Shown here: positions 1-10,200 of the stretch, piece after piece
How positions within the stretch are numbered: position 1 is the first letter of the stretch
Layout: each line of letters opens with the position of its first letter
Origin: Pseudoscardovia suis
GTDB lineage: Bacteria; Actinomycetota; Actinomycetes; Actinomycetales; Bifidobacteriaceae
Assembly: GCF_002797875.1 (NCBI RefSeq)
Contig: NZ_PGFC01000006.1
Coordinates: 1 to 64,000 of the forward strand
Direction of reading: 5' to 3'
Length of the DNA: 64,000 nt
Notes under the pieces: generated by a model
What the model saw: only the letters and a program-made list of their open reading frames with translations
Database searches by the model: none
What the model was told of the DNA's origin: nothing
Position numbers and translations under genes: made by a program

Positions 1-377
1 ACATGTCCCGGCTCGATGACAATCTGCAGGAAGCGAACTGATCATCGCGCCATGGACGGGCATGATCCAAAGTGCGCAACCTTTCGGGCACTACCAAAAC
101 AAGCGGCTCCAATCGGGGAAATACGATGCAGATTCCGACAACCGTTGCACCAACCGATATCGTTATCGTCGTCAAAGCCCAAGGTCATAAAGGATTGAGG
201 AAAGAAGCCTTTGCTGCTCGGCATTCGCACACTACCTGCTGAACATGTCAAAGTGAGATTCTTCCTCTGACGGCCTTCCTTCAAAATCATCCTCACGGGC
301 GGATTCCTGCGCTTGGCAAGGTGGTTGGTGTATTTCACAAAAATCGGTAACAACGACGGCAGGAGATTGAACAACAA
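1..377 (-). pseudogene. decayed membrane-protein fragment
   Basis: No intact gene is convincing here. Read on the minus strand, one frame (about 377 down to 240) gives a hydrophobic stretch followed by KRRNPPVRMILKEGRQRKN. A second frame (about 225 down to 1) gives CRAAKAS, then an in-frame stop, then a membrane-like segment. A 19-base stretch at about 206-224 is identical to one inside the membrane-protein gene at 42285-43148 (about 42541-42559), and the bases just beyond it also match with a short deletion. I infer a frameshifted, deleted relative of that gene. The sequence may continue to the left of the window, so part of the gene could lie outside. Confidence 0.4.
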
Positions 378-420
378 CAGATTTTCAAGAAAGTGGTCTC
401 GCTAATACGGGCTTGCGAAA

Positions 421-1515
421 TCAGGAAGAATCATCCGATTCTAAATCGTTATGCATCGTCTGATTCTCCGCATTCCGCGCCGCTTCCCATTCCTCCTCGC
501 TGATGTTCGGATCCGTATCTTCGGAATCCGTCATCGGGCGAAGATAACGCAGATAGAACGGTCCCGCGCTTGTATAAAGTAAATCCTTGGTCCCCGAACC
601 AGAAGGCACTTTAACCGTATAGGTACCGTTTTCATTCCGGAACTGGTCCGGAACATTGAGGAAATAAACGAATGTCGTACCCCCGATGGCCAGCACCAGA
701 ACCATCGCGATAACGCATGCTACGCCATTCAGGATAATCTTCTCGGCCAGTTTTCTGTTGCTCCTCTTATTCTTTCGAATCATAGCAATCACTCCGCAGA
801 CCACAACGACAAGCCATAGGAAAGCAACAAAACAGTACAGAGCATTCACCCAGCTCCTGATAACATAGGCATCATCGAAATCACCCATCTCCGCAATAGC
901 ATCGTCCGGCTTGTTATATTCGATATTCGTGAACACCGTTGTCAGTGTCATAGAAACCACGAGCAGCGTGAGGAGCCCCTTGGAAGCAGCATTCTGTCGT
1001 CTCGTAACATGCTCCCGCAAGAATGCGTTGAGTTCGCCATTCTCTTTACCGATAATGAATGTCTCGCCAGTGGAAATGGAAAAATAGAAGGCATGCTTCC
1101 CCTCAAGCGCATGATTCAGCTCGTCATATCGTATCCTGTACTCGGATTGTGCACTGTGTTCCTCAAAACAGTCTTGATGAAATGTAAAATGCTGGACCTG
1201 TCCTATGAAGCCATTTCTCTCACAAGCATTTCCGTTCCGATGCGCTATCCAGAACCATGGTAGGAGAGCAAGCGGCACCGCCAGCGCCATCAGAATATAT
1301 CCTTCAATACCATTTCCAGCAGCGAGAACGGCATCTGACATCAGCAGAAGAACCGTCATGATTGCGATGCCACTCCTGACGGCGGTCTTCTTTCCCACTT
1401 CCCGATTCATGGTTCTTACCGCATCTCCGGTGACGATGGTCTCGGAAGTGAACATCGGAGGCTGTTCGTCAGTTCCAGGAGTTGGTTGACGGCCTACGGA
1501 GATGTTCGTATACAT
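421..1515 (-). CDS. YcxB-like membrane protein
   Basis: Predicted integral membrane protein of 364 residues. After a polar N-terminus there are two membrane segments (about residues 48-90). Then comes a soluble stretch resembling the YcxB-like domain, with an alternating pattern through RIRYDELNHALEGKHAFYFS and TGETFIIGKENG. Three further hydrophobic segments follow (about 175-290) and an acidic tail. YcxB-like domains occur in uncharacterised bacterial membrane proteins, so no reaction can be assigned. The first ATG has AAGGA directly against it; internal ATGs at residues 21 and 36 are possible starts. Base composition is lower in GC than the neighbours and a decayed relative of another membrane protein lies downstream, which suggests an unstable accessory spot. 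Confidence 0.65.
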   Translation of the reverse strand: MYTNISVGRQPTPGTDEQPPMFTSETIVTGDAVRTMNREVGKKTAVRSGIAIMTVLLLMSDAVLAAGNGIEGYILMALAVPLALLPWFWIAHRNGNACERNGFIGQVQHFTFHQDCFEEHSAQSEYRIRYDELNHALEGKHAFYFSISTGETFIIGKENGELNAFLREHVTRRQNAASKGLLTLLVVSMTLTTVFTNIEYNKPDDAIAEMGDFDDAYVIRSWVNALYCFVAFLWLVVVVCGVIAMIRKNKRSNRKLAEKIILNGVACVIAMVLVLAIGGTTFVYFLNVPDQFRNENGTYTVKVPSGSGTKDLLYTSAGPFYLRYLRPMTDSEDTDPNISEEEWEAARNAENQTMHNDLESDDSS

Positions 1516-1638
1516 TCCTTCAGCTTAGTACCAAAAGTGCATAGTCTCTCGCCGGCGCATGACCAGGCGATCCTCGCCATTGCGTCAAGATACGCCATGG
1601 CGATTCCATCGCCCGCGCACCCGGTTCGCCGTTACCGC

Positions 1639-1821
1639 TCATGCATCATGTTCCCGCTTGATTCGACTGAGCCTGCGCACTCCGCGCACGACCATGACGA
1701 TTGACATGACGCAGATAACGGCGCACGTGCCGACGCCCACACACACGCCCATCGTGTGCTTGAAACCCCGGGTCGCTGCGAACGTGGAGATCATGGACGA
1801 TTGGAGAGAGAACAGCGACAC
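1639..1821 (-). CDS. possible small membrane protein
   Basis: A short reading frame of about 60 residues from a GTG codon, with hydrophobic runs (MGVCVGVGTCAVICVMSIVMV) and a basic C-terminus (RGVRRLSRIKREHDA), the pattern of a small inner-membrane protein. The same frame is open back to the stop codon of the upstream methyltransferase gene, so the true start may be a non-ATG codon further upstream. No clear ribosome-binding site is visible. It could be chance; I do not recognise a family. Confidence 0.3.
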   Translation of the reverse strand: MSLFSLQSSMISTFAATRGFKHTMGVCVGVGTCAVICVMSIVMVVRGVRRLSRIKREHDA

Positions 1822-1908
1822 TGCGGCGATGGCAACGTTGATTGCGGTGCGACGCGGCGTCGTACCTTGATCGGTATCTTGATCGATCAGCGACCAAGAT
1901 GGCCCTGG

Positions 1909-3237
1909 TCAGTCCTTCGCGAACAGCGCCACGGTCTCCACGTGATGGGTCATGGGATAGATGTCGTAGGCGCGGATATCGGCCAAGCGGTATCCGGCGG
2001 CGGTGAGCGTGGCGGTGTCGCGAGCCAAGCTGGTGGGGTCGCACGCCACGTAGATGATGCCGCGAGGCGCGGCTGCGGCGATGCGACGGCACACTTCGGC
2101 GCGGGCGCCGGCACGCGGCGGATCAAGCACCACGAGGTCAGGATGCGACAAGCGCGAGGGGACGGTGCGCAGCGTGCGCGCGACATCCCCTACCAGCGCA
2201 TCCACGGTGCGCACATGGTAGCGATCGAGGTTGCGCTGGGCATTGCGCACGGCGTTGGCAGCGCCCTCCACGCTGAGCATGCGCACGCGCGGGGCGGCAG
2301 TCAGAGCAAGCGGCAGGGTGAACAATCCCGAGCCCGAGAACAAATCCCAAATGCACGCGGTCGTAGTGCCGCGCAGCACTGTTGCCGCAAGGTCAAGCAC
2401 GTGCTGCACCAGCAGGTTCGGCGCCAGGCGATGCACCTGCCAGAAGCCGCCGCAATCCACGCAATAGCTGAAACGCGCGGCGCTCTCAGCGCCCGGAAGC
2501 GTCACATCCACATCCTCCGTGAGCAGACGGCGGCCGTCCCGCTGCCTGCCATCGACCATGAGGGCGTAATCCGACGCGTCGGCATCAGTGCGGTGTGCGT
2601 CGGCCGTGGCGCGAGCGTCAAACGGCGTCGCACCCGCCCCTTCCCTGGGTTCGGGCGCCACCACGCGAATCTGGCTGCCGGGTTCGAACCCACCCTGCCA
2701 CAGTTTGGTCTGCTCCGCCACGTCGAGCAGGGTTTCGGTGGCCAGCGGCATGTCATCAATGGGCACGCGCACATGGCTGCCGCGACGGCGCATGGAAGGC
2801 ATGCCTTCCTCGTCGGCGATGAGTTCGATGCGGGTGCGCCAGTGAAGCCCGCCCTTCGCCTCGTCGCCGGGAGCACGCACCACCTGCACGTCGGTGTCCA
2901 CATGCCCCAGGCGTTTCATCTGGTCGTCGATGACGGATTTCTTCCATGCGAGCTGCCCCGGCAGCGACACATGGATGAGATCGGCGCCGCCGACTCCCCC
3001 GCCCTGTGCGATGGGGCCGGCGAGCGGCCACGCGGGCTGCACACGCTCAGGGCTCGCCTCGAGCACCTCGGTGACCTCGCCGGTCCAGAAACGGTCGGCG
3101 CGGTCATGCGGTTCGTCAAGGGTGACGCGCACCTTCTCACCCGGCAGGGCGAAGCGCACGAACACGACGCGCCCATCCACATGCCCCACACAGCGGCCTT
3201 GGTCGGCATAACGTTCAATCGTCATTTCAACGTCCAT
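1909..3237 (-). CDS. TRAM-domain m5U RNA methyltransferase (TrmA/RlmD type)
   Basis: Predicted SAM-dependent methyltransferase that puts a methyl group on C5 of uridine in rRNA or tRNA. Residues 1-60 form a TRAM-like RNA-binding domain. The C-terminal Rossmann fold shows the SAM loop DLFSGSGLFTLPLAL, the motif VVLDPPRAGA, the catalytic cysteine in YVACDPTSLARD and the terminal base in HHVETVALF. The cysteine cluster that holds the iron-sulfur centre in RlmD-type enzymes is not evident in the linker, as in many actinobacterial members. The start is supported by GGAG six bases upstream. It follows the DUF3159 gene on the same strand, the order seen around dut in many Actinobacteria. Which RNA base is modified cannot be told from sequence. 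Confidence 0.88.
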   Translation of the reverse strand: MDVEMTIERYADQGRCVGHVDGRVVFVRFALPGEKVRVTLDEPHDRADRFWTGEVTEVLEASPERVQPAWPLAGPIAQGGGVGGADLIHVSLPGQLAWKKSVIDDQMKRLGHVDTDVQVVRAPGDEAKGGLHWRTRIELIADEEGMPSMRRRGSHVRVPIDDMPLATETLLDVAEQTKLWQGGFEPGSQIRVVAPEPREGAGATPFDARATADAHRTDADASDYALMVDGRQRDGRRLLTEDVDVTLPGAESAARFSYCVDCGGFWQVHRLAPNLLVQHVLDLAATVLRGTTTACIWDLFSGSGLFTLPLALTAAPRVRMLSVEGAANAVRNAQRNLDRYHVRTVDALVGDVARTLRTVPSRLSHPDLVVLDPPRAGARAEVCRRIAAAAPRGIIYVACDPTSLARDTATLTAAGYRLADIRAYDIYPMTHHVETVALFAKD

Positions 3238-3291
3238 GCGAATCTCCGTCCTTCTCTCCTACTGTCTATTCAATCTGCTGGCAACTGTTCG

Positions 3292-4200
3292 TCACAGATC
3301 CCGGGGTTCTTCCACACCTCTGGAATCTGTCGAATCCTTGCGGCCTTCAGAATCTTCGGGCTCCTTGGATTCCTCGGACTCGCGCCCGGATTCCTCAGCC
3401 CCGTGCCCAGTCCCCTTGACTTCGGAATCCCTCTCGCTTTCCCGCTCGCGATGCTCATGCAACGGGGTGCCGATGATCAGGTACGACACCCAGCACACCA
3501 AGGCGAAGAGCGGCACGCCAAGCACAAGGGTCACGGTGCCGAGCACACCCACGTTCCCGCTGAAATACAAGGGCACCTGGAATGCATCGCGCACCACGAA
3601 CATGGCGATCCACACCCATGTGGCGATGGTGTAGGCGCGCAGCAACGCAGCATCCCCATGCCACGCGCGGTACCAGGCGCGCAGCCCGTCCGCCGGGGGT
3701 CGCCGCACGAATTCGACGATGAGACCGATCCCCGGGGCGCGGAACGCCTGGCTGGCGAGCAGCACCACCGCCCACACGGCGTTGATGATGCATCCGGGCA
3801 GGTAATAGTTGCGCGCATCGTTGCTTTTGTATGCCGCATACAGGCAGATGAGCATCATGACGACGCCTGACAGCGCGCCTGCAATGGTCTGTCGTTGCGC
3901 AAGGCGCGCCAGCACTTCGAGGGCGCACAGCGCCCCGCACACCTTCACCGTGAGCGCCAAGTCCCGCGTGGCGAGGAACACCACGAGGAACACCAGGCTG
4001 GGCAGCACGGATTCGATGACGCCGCGCACCCCACCGATGGAATCGATGACGCTGAAATCCTCGGAAGCGAGCGAGGCTATGCCCGAACGGCGTCCTGAAG
4101 CATCAGCGGCACCAGCTGCACCAGCGGAATCCGTGGTGCTGGCGTCCACCGCTTCAGGGCACTCACCCAGCATGGGGGTGCGCGAAGGTTCATCTGCCAT
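3292..4200 (-). CDS. DUF3159 family membrane protein
   Basis: A 302-residue membrane protein matching the actinobacterial DUF3159 family: conserved GGVRGVIESVLPSLVFLVVF at about residue 75, then paired helices and ARNYYLPGCIINAVWAVVLL. About six membrane segments lie between residues 75 and 265. The last 45 residues are a charged, Ser/Glu-rich tail. It starts six bases after the DUF3710 gene, so the two are almost certainly co-transcribed. The family has no established biochemical role; the conserved neighbourhood (DUF3710, DUF3159, TRAM methyltransferase, dut elsewhere) is its main clue. Confidence 0.85.
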   Translation of the reverse strand: MADEPSRTPMLGECPEAVDASTTDSAGAAGAADASGRRSGIASLASEDFSVIDSIGGVRGVIESVLPSLVFLVVFLATRDLALTVKVCGALCALEVLARLAQRQTIAGALSGVVMMLICLYAAYKSNDARNYYLPGCIINAVWAVVLLASQAFRAPGIGLIVEFVRRPPADGLRAWYRAWHGDAALLRAYTIATWVWIAMFVVRDAFQVPLYFSGNVGVLGTVTLVLGVPLFALVCWVSYLIIGTPLHEHRERESERDSEVKGTGHGAEESGRESEESKEPEDSEGRKDSTDSRGVEEPRDL

Positions 4201-4206
4201 GAGCGT

Positions 4207-5109
4207 TCAGCGCATTTCGGAGAACATCGGGCCGCGGCGCAGCGTCGTCTGTACCTTGTGCGACTGGTCGTAGCTCTGCGGCACGTCGGTGTCGTCCTTG
4301 ATCTCGGACTTCTTCTTGGCTGCCTTCGCCGCGGCGGCAGCATCGGCACGACGCTGAGCAGCGGTCTTGGGAGGCAGAATCGGGATGATGTCGCGCGGGG
4401 CGAGCGGCGCGTCGCCGCGGCGCACGATGATCTGCGCGAAATAATCCTCGAGCGCCTTCTTGTTGTCGCTTTCGCCGTCGGCAGCGTCACCCGTGAAGAT
4501 GCCGCGCAGCAGCCACCGGGGACCGTCCACGCCCACGATACGGGTCATCATGGTCTTTCCCTTGACAGCAACCGGCAGCATCACCTCGTCGCCGAAACGA
4601 CCTTCCTGGACCTTCGCGCTCTTGTTGGCGTCGAGAAGCTCATCCGACATATCGTCCCACAGGCCCAGCGTCTTGGGAGCGGCGAACGGCACGATCTCGA
4701 TGGCGCCGTCGCCCAGCTGCACGGTGATGGATTCGAGAGGGCTGGGAGACTGCGGATCCTGCGAGCGCTTGGCGCGGATCGTCAGGCCTTCCACGAGCGG
4801 CAGGAACATGGAGCCGAACGAGATGTAACGGTCATCGTCGTCGGGGTCGATGCCTTCGTCGTCATAATCCCACGGACCTTGGGTGAGGTCGATGTCACCA
4901 GCCTCATCGGCGTCGGCTTCGGCTGCGACGTCCTCATCGGCCGCGGCGTCCTGTGCCTCATCGGCCGGGGCTTCGGCGGCGTCCGCAGCCTGGGCATCCT
5001 CGGCTTCAGTGGAGTCAGCGTCCTTGGCCTGCGTCTCGTCGGATTCCTGAGCAGCGGCATCCTCGTCGCTTGCCTTGTGCTTCTTCTTTCCGAAACCGAA
5101 AAGTCCCAT
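4207..5109 (-). CDS. DUF3710 family protein
   Basis: A soluble 300-residue protein of the actinobacterial DUF3710 family. It opens with MGLFGFGKKK, followed by a very acidic Ala/Asp/Glu-rich region to about residue 85. The conserved domain follows (LPLVEGLTIRAKRSQDPQSP, then FAAPKTLGLWDDM and VDGPRWLLRGIFTG). The start used here is the second ATG, because AAGGA lies seven bases before it but directly touches an ATG six bases upstream. It leads the run DUF3710-DUF3159. Function is unknown in the family. Confidence 0.85.
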   Translation of the reverse strand: MGLFGFGKKKHKASDEDAAAQESDETQAKDADSTEAEDAQAADAAEAPADEAQDAAADEDVAAEADADEAGDIDLTQGPWDYDDEGIDPDDDDRYISFGSMFLPLVEGLTIRAKRSQDPQSPSPLESITVQLGDGAIEIVPFAAPKTLGLWDDMSDELLDANKSAKVQEGRFGDEVMLPVAVKGKTMMTRIVGVDGPRWLLRGIFTGDAADGESDNKKALEDYFAQIIVRRGDAPLAPRDIIPILPPKTAAQRRADAAAAAKAAKKKSEIKDDTDVPQSYDQSHKVQTTLRRGPMFSEMR

Positions 5110-5215
5110 TGTCATTCCTTTGCATGGTGATGTGTCTTACGCCGCTGCCCGGTGGCGCGGCGACCACAGCTATTGTGCCACATAATCCTGAACGTTGCGG
5201 GGGCAATCGCCGCCT

Positions 5216-6073
5216 TCACACGTCGTAGCGGATTGTCAGCGGCGCATGGTCGGACCAGCGCGTGTCGTAGCTGTCGGCCTTGTCGATGCGGAAGCCGCGC
5301 GCCTGCTCGGCGAGCTCCGGCGTGGCGAACTGGTAGTCGATGCGCCACCCCACGTTGTTGTCGAACGCCTTGCCGCGCTGGCTCCACCAGGTGTATGGCC
5401 CCTGTATGTCGCCGGCGAGCGCGCGCATCACGTCAACGAACTCAAGCTCGTCCAGCCACTTGTCGACATAGGCGCGTTCGGCGGGCAGGAATCCGGAATG
5501 ATCGATGTTGGCCTTGGGACGGGCGATGTCGAGCTCGGTGTGGGCGATGTTGAAGTCGCCGCACAGCACGCACTGCCTGCCGCCGTGCGCCGCTTCGTCG
5601 CGCAGCTGCCCCATGCGGGTGAGCATGGTGTCGAGGAAGCGGTATTTCTGCGTCATCTTCGTCTCGTCCTCCGCTTGGCCGGCGTGCACATACACGCACA
5701 CGACGGTGATCGTGTAGCCTTGCGGGGTCGTGACGTCCTCTTCGATCCAACGGCCGGAATCCACGTCCTCGGTAAGCCCTGGCAGACCGTAGCGGCGTTC
5801 CTTGACGGGAAGCGTCGTGAGCAGTCCCACGCCGGCGCGGCCTTTGATGCGGCACACCTCGTCCATGCGTTCGAGGCGCGCGGGCGCATCGATCTTGCCG
5901 GCGTCGGCGTAATCCACCGCGAGCGCGTCGAAGATCGGGTCGATCTCCGTCTGGGGCGCGCGTACCTCCTGCATGCACCACACGTCGGGGGTGTGCTCGC
6001 TCGCCCAGTTTTCGAAGCCTTTGCGCCGCGCGGCACGGATGCCGTTGAGATTGGACGTCGTGATGTCGATCAT
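5216..6073 (-). CDS. exodeoxyribonuclease III / AP endonuclease
   Basis: Exonuclease III family enzyme (285 residues, normal length). It is expected to cut DNA at abasic sites and remove 3' blocking groups in base-excision repair. Family motifs: SNLNGIRAA at the N-terminus, MQEVRA with the metal-binding glutamate, CGDFNIAHTELD in the middle, and the C-terminal WRIDYQFAT and WSDHAPLTIRYDV with the catalytic Asp-His pair. A cytosolic role is expected. It stands between the DUF3710 gene and the peptide ABC transporter operon on the same strand. Confidence 0.92.
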   Translation of the reverse strand: MIDITTSNLNGIRAARRKGFENWASEHTPDVWCMQEVRAPQTEIDPIFDALAVDYADAGKIDAPARLERMDEVCRIKGRAGVGLLTTLPVKERRYGLPGLTEDVDSGRWIEEDVTTPQGYTITVVCVYVHAGQAEDETKMTQKYRFLDTMLTRMGQLRDEAAHGGRQCVLCGDFNIAHTELDIARPKANIDHSGFLPAERAYVDKWLDELEFVDVMRALAGDIQGPYTWWSQRGKAFDNNVGWRIDYQFATPELAEQARGFRIDKADSYDTRWSDHAPLTIRYDV

Positions 6074-6123
6074 GGTGTCTCCTTACCGGCCTGCGCCGCC
6101 GGATTCGTCAACGTGTCAGTGTG

Positions 6124-8202
<2,079 letters not shown>

Positions 8203-8257
8203 GATTCGTCCTTAACGTTCCTCAACGTGATGGTCTGCAATGAATCAGCAAAAGGCT

Positions 8258-9253
8258 TCACAGCGTGCGGCTCTTGGGGTCGAGCGCATCCCTCACCGCG
8301 TCGCCCATCATGATGAACGACAGCACGGTGATGGCGAGCGCCAGCGACGGCCAGAACAGCACGGCCGGGTCGACGCGCAGCAGGTTCTGTGCGGCGGAGA
8401 TGTCGCCGCCCCAGCTGACGACGGTGCTGGGCAGGCCGATGCCCAGGAAGCTCAACGTGGCTTCCGAGACGATGTATGTGCCCAGCGACGTGGTGGCGAC
8501 GACGATGACCGGCGCCAGGGAGTTGGGGATGACATGGCGGAACAGGTTGCGTACGCGGGATGCGCCGAGCGCCCGGGAGGCGGTGTTGAACTCGAGGTTC
8601 TTGGCTTCCATGACGGAGCTTCGCGTGATGCGTGCCACCGACACCCATCCGAACAGCGCGAGCACGAGCACGACCTTCCAGATGGATTCCGACGTGCGGA
8701 ACATCTGGAGCACGACGATGGCGCCCAGCAGCAGCGGGATGGCGTAGAAGATGTCGGTGATGCGGCTGAGCAGCGCATCGACCCAGCCGCCGAAGTAGCC
8801 GGCGAGCGCTCCGATCAGCCCGCCCGCCACGACGACGAGCAGCGTGGTGAGCACGCCCACGGACAGCGAGGCGCGCGTGCCATAGACGGTGCGCGTGTAG
8901 ACGTCGCAGCCTTGCAGGTCGTAGCCGAAGGGATGGCCCGGGCCGCTGGGATCGAGCGAATGCTCAAGGTCGCAGTACGTGGGGTCGCCTTTGGTGAACA
9001 GCGTGGGGAAGAGCGCCACGAGCAGCACGAGCAGGATGAGCACGGCGGCGATGATGAACAGCGGGTTGCGTCGCAGCGTGCGCCAGGCTTCCGCCCACAT
9101 GCTGGTGGCGGGCGCGGATTCGTCGATGCTGTCAACCGCTTGCAGCGGCGTTTCATCGGCGGGTGCCACATAGCGTTCCTGGCCAGGAAGCGTGCGCAGG
9201 GCCTGTGCCTTGGCGGATTGGGATGCGGATTGGGATGACGTGGTGTCGGTCAT
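8258..9253 (-). CDS. peptide ABC transporter permease (DppC-like)
   Basis: Inner-membrane permease of 331 residues. After a polar N-terminus it shows the OppC/DppC-type first helix (NPLFIIAAVLILLVLLVALF), the HPFGYDLQGCDVYTRTVYGT loop typical of this subfamily, then the permease core with the coupling motif EAKNLEFNTASRALGASRVR. The start is the ATG preceded by GGAGGAGTACCC; longer upstream reading is not needed. It lies 14 bases after the DppB-like gene. It should pair with that subunit and the fused ATPase. Confidence 0.93.
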   Translation of the reverse strand: MTDTTSSQSASQSAKAQALRTLPGQERYVAPADETPLQAVDSIDESAPATSMWAEAWRTLRRNPLFIIAAVLILLVLLVALFPTLFTKGDPTYCDLEHSLDPSGPGHPFGYDLQGCDVYTRTVYGTRASLSVGVLTTLLVVVAGGLIGALAGYFGGWVDALLSRITDIFYAIPLLLGAIVVLQMFRTSESIWKVVLVLALFGWVSVARITRSSVMEAKNLEFNTASRALGASRVRNLFRHVIPNSLAPVIVVATTSLGTYIVSEATLSFLGIGLPSTVVSWGGDISAAQNLLRVDPAVLFWPSLALAITVLSFIMMGDAVRDALDPKSRTL

Positions 9254-9267
9254 GGGTACTCCTCCTC

Positions 9268-10194
9268 TCACGCGTACCGGATGCGCGGATCGAGCACCGC
9301 GTACAGAAGGTCGACGATCAAATTGCAAACGACGAACACGAGCACGAGCAGCGTGACGATGGAGACGACGAGCGTGCCTTCGCCGCGCAGGATCGCCTGC
9401 CACAGCGTGTTGCCCACGCCCTGGATGTTGAAGATGCGCTCGGTGATCATGGCGCCGCCCATGAGGCTTCCCAGGTCCGCGCCCAAATAGGTGACGACGG
9501 GGATCAGGGAGTTGCGCAGGATGTGGCGCATGGTGACGGCGCGGTTCGACATGCCCTTGGCGCGTGCGGTGCGCACGTAGTCCGCCGTCTTGTTGGAGGC
9601 CACTTCCGTGCGCGTGAGGCGGATGATGTATGCCATCGACACCGATCCGAGCACGCACGCCGGCATGAGCAGGTCAAGGAACCCGGGGTTGCGTCCGGCG
9701 GTGACGGGCAGGATGCCCCACTTGACGCCGAACAGGTACTGGAAGACGAAGCCGGTGACGAACGTCGGCACGGAGATGAGCAGCAGCGAGACGATGAGGA
9801 TGACCGAATCGCCCCACGTGCCTTTCTTCAAGCCGGCGATGATGCCGAAGATGATGCCGAACACGCCTTCGAAAACGAACGCCATGAGCGCCAGGCGGAT
9901 CGTGACGGGGAACGCCTCGCCGATCACGTCGATGACGGGCCTGCCGGAGAACGTCATGCCGAAGTTGAGCGTGAGCGCGTTCTTGAGGAACAGCACGTAC
10001 TGGACGATGAACGGCTTGTCGAGGTTGTATTCCTGGCGGATCTGCTCGCGCACCGCGTCATTGACCGGCTTCTCGCCGAACATTGCGGTGACCGGGTCGC
10101 CCGGCAGCGCGAACACCAGCGCGTAGATGAGCAGCGTCGTGCCGATGACCACCGGGATCATCTGCAGGATGCGCCGTGCAATGTACTTTCCCAT
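9268..10194 (-). CDS. peptide ABC transporter permease (DppB-like)
   Basis: Inner-membrane permease of 308 residues starting MGKYIARRILQMIPVVIGTT, the standard DppB/OppB opening. Six membrane helices and the coupling motif DYVRTARAKGMSNRAVTMRHIL can be seen. It begins six bases after the solute-binding lipoprotein gene, so it is in the same operon. Length is normal for the family. Confidence 0.93.
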   Translation of the reverse strand: MGKYIARRILQMIPVVIGTTLLIYALVFALPGDPVTAMFGEKPVNDAVREQIRQEYNLDKPFIVQYVLFLKNALTLNFGMTFSGRPVIDVIGEAFPVTIRLALMAFVFEGVFGIIFGIIAGLKKGTWGDSVILIVSLLLISVPTFVTGFVFQYLFGVKWGILPVTAGRNPGFLDLLMPACVLGSVSMAYIIRLTRTEVASNKTADYVRTARAKGMSNRAVTMRHILRNSLIPVVTYLGADLGSLMGGAMITERIFNIQGVGNTLWQAILRGEGTLVVSIVTLLVLVFVVCNLIVDLLYAVLDPRIRYA

Positions 10195-10200
10195 GCGTTG

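Noticed and set aside
2670-2700. tRNA T-arm-like sequence (gggttcgaaccc)
   Set aside because: Inside the methyltransferase gene and no cloverleaf can be drawn.
1756-3870. Long open frame on the plus strand across the methyltransferase and DUF3159 genes
   Set aside because: Arg/His/Gly-rich translation with no domain; it is the antisense shadow of well-supported genes.
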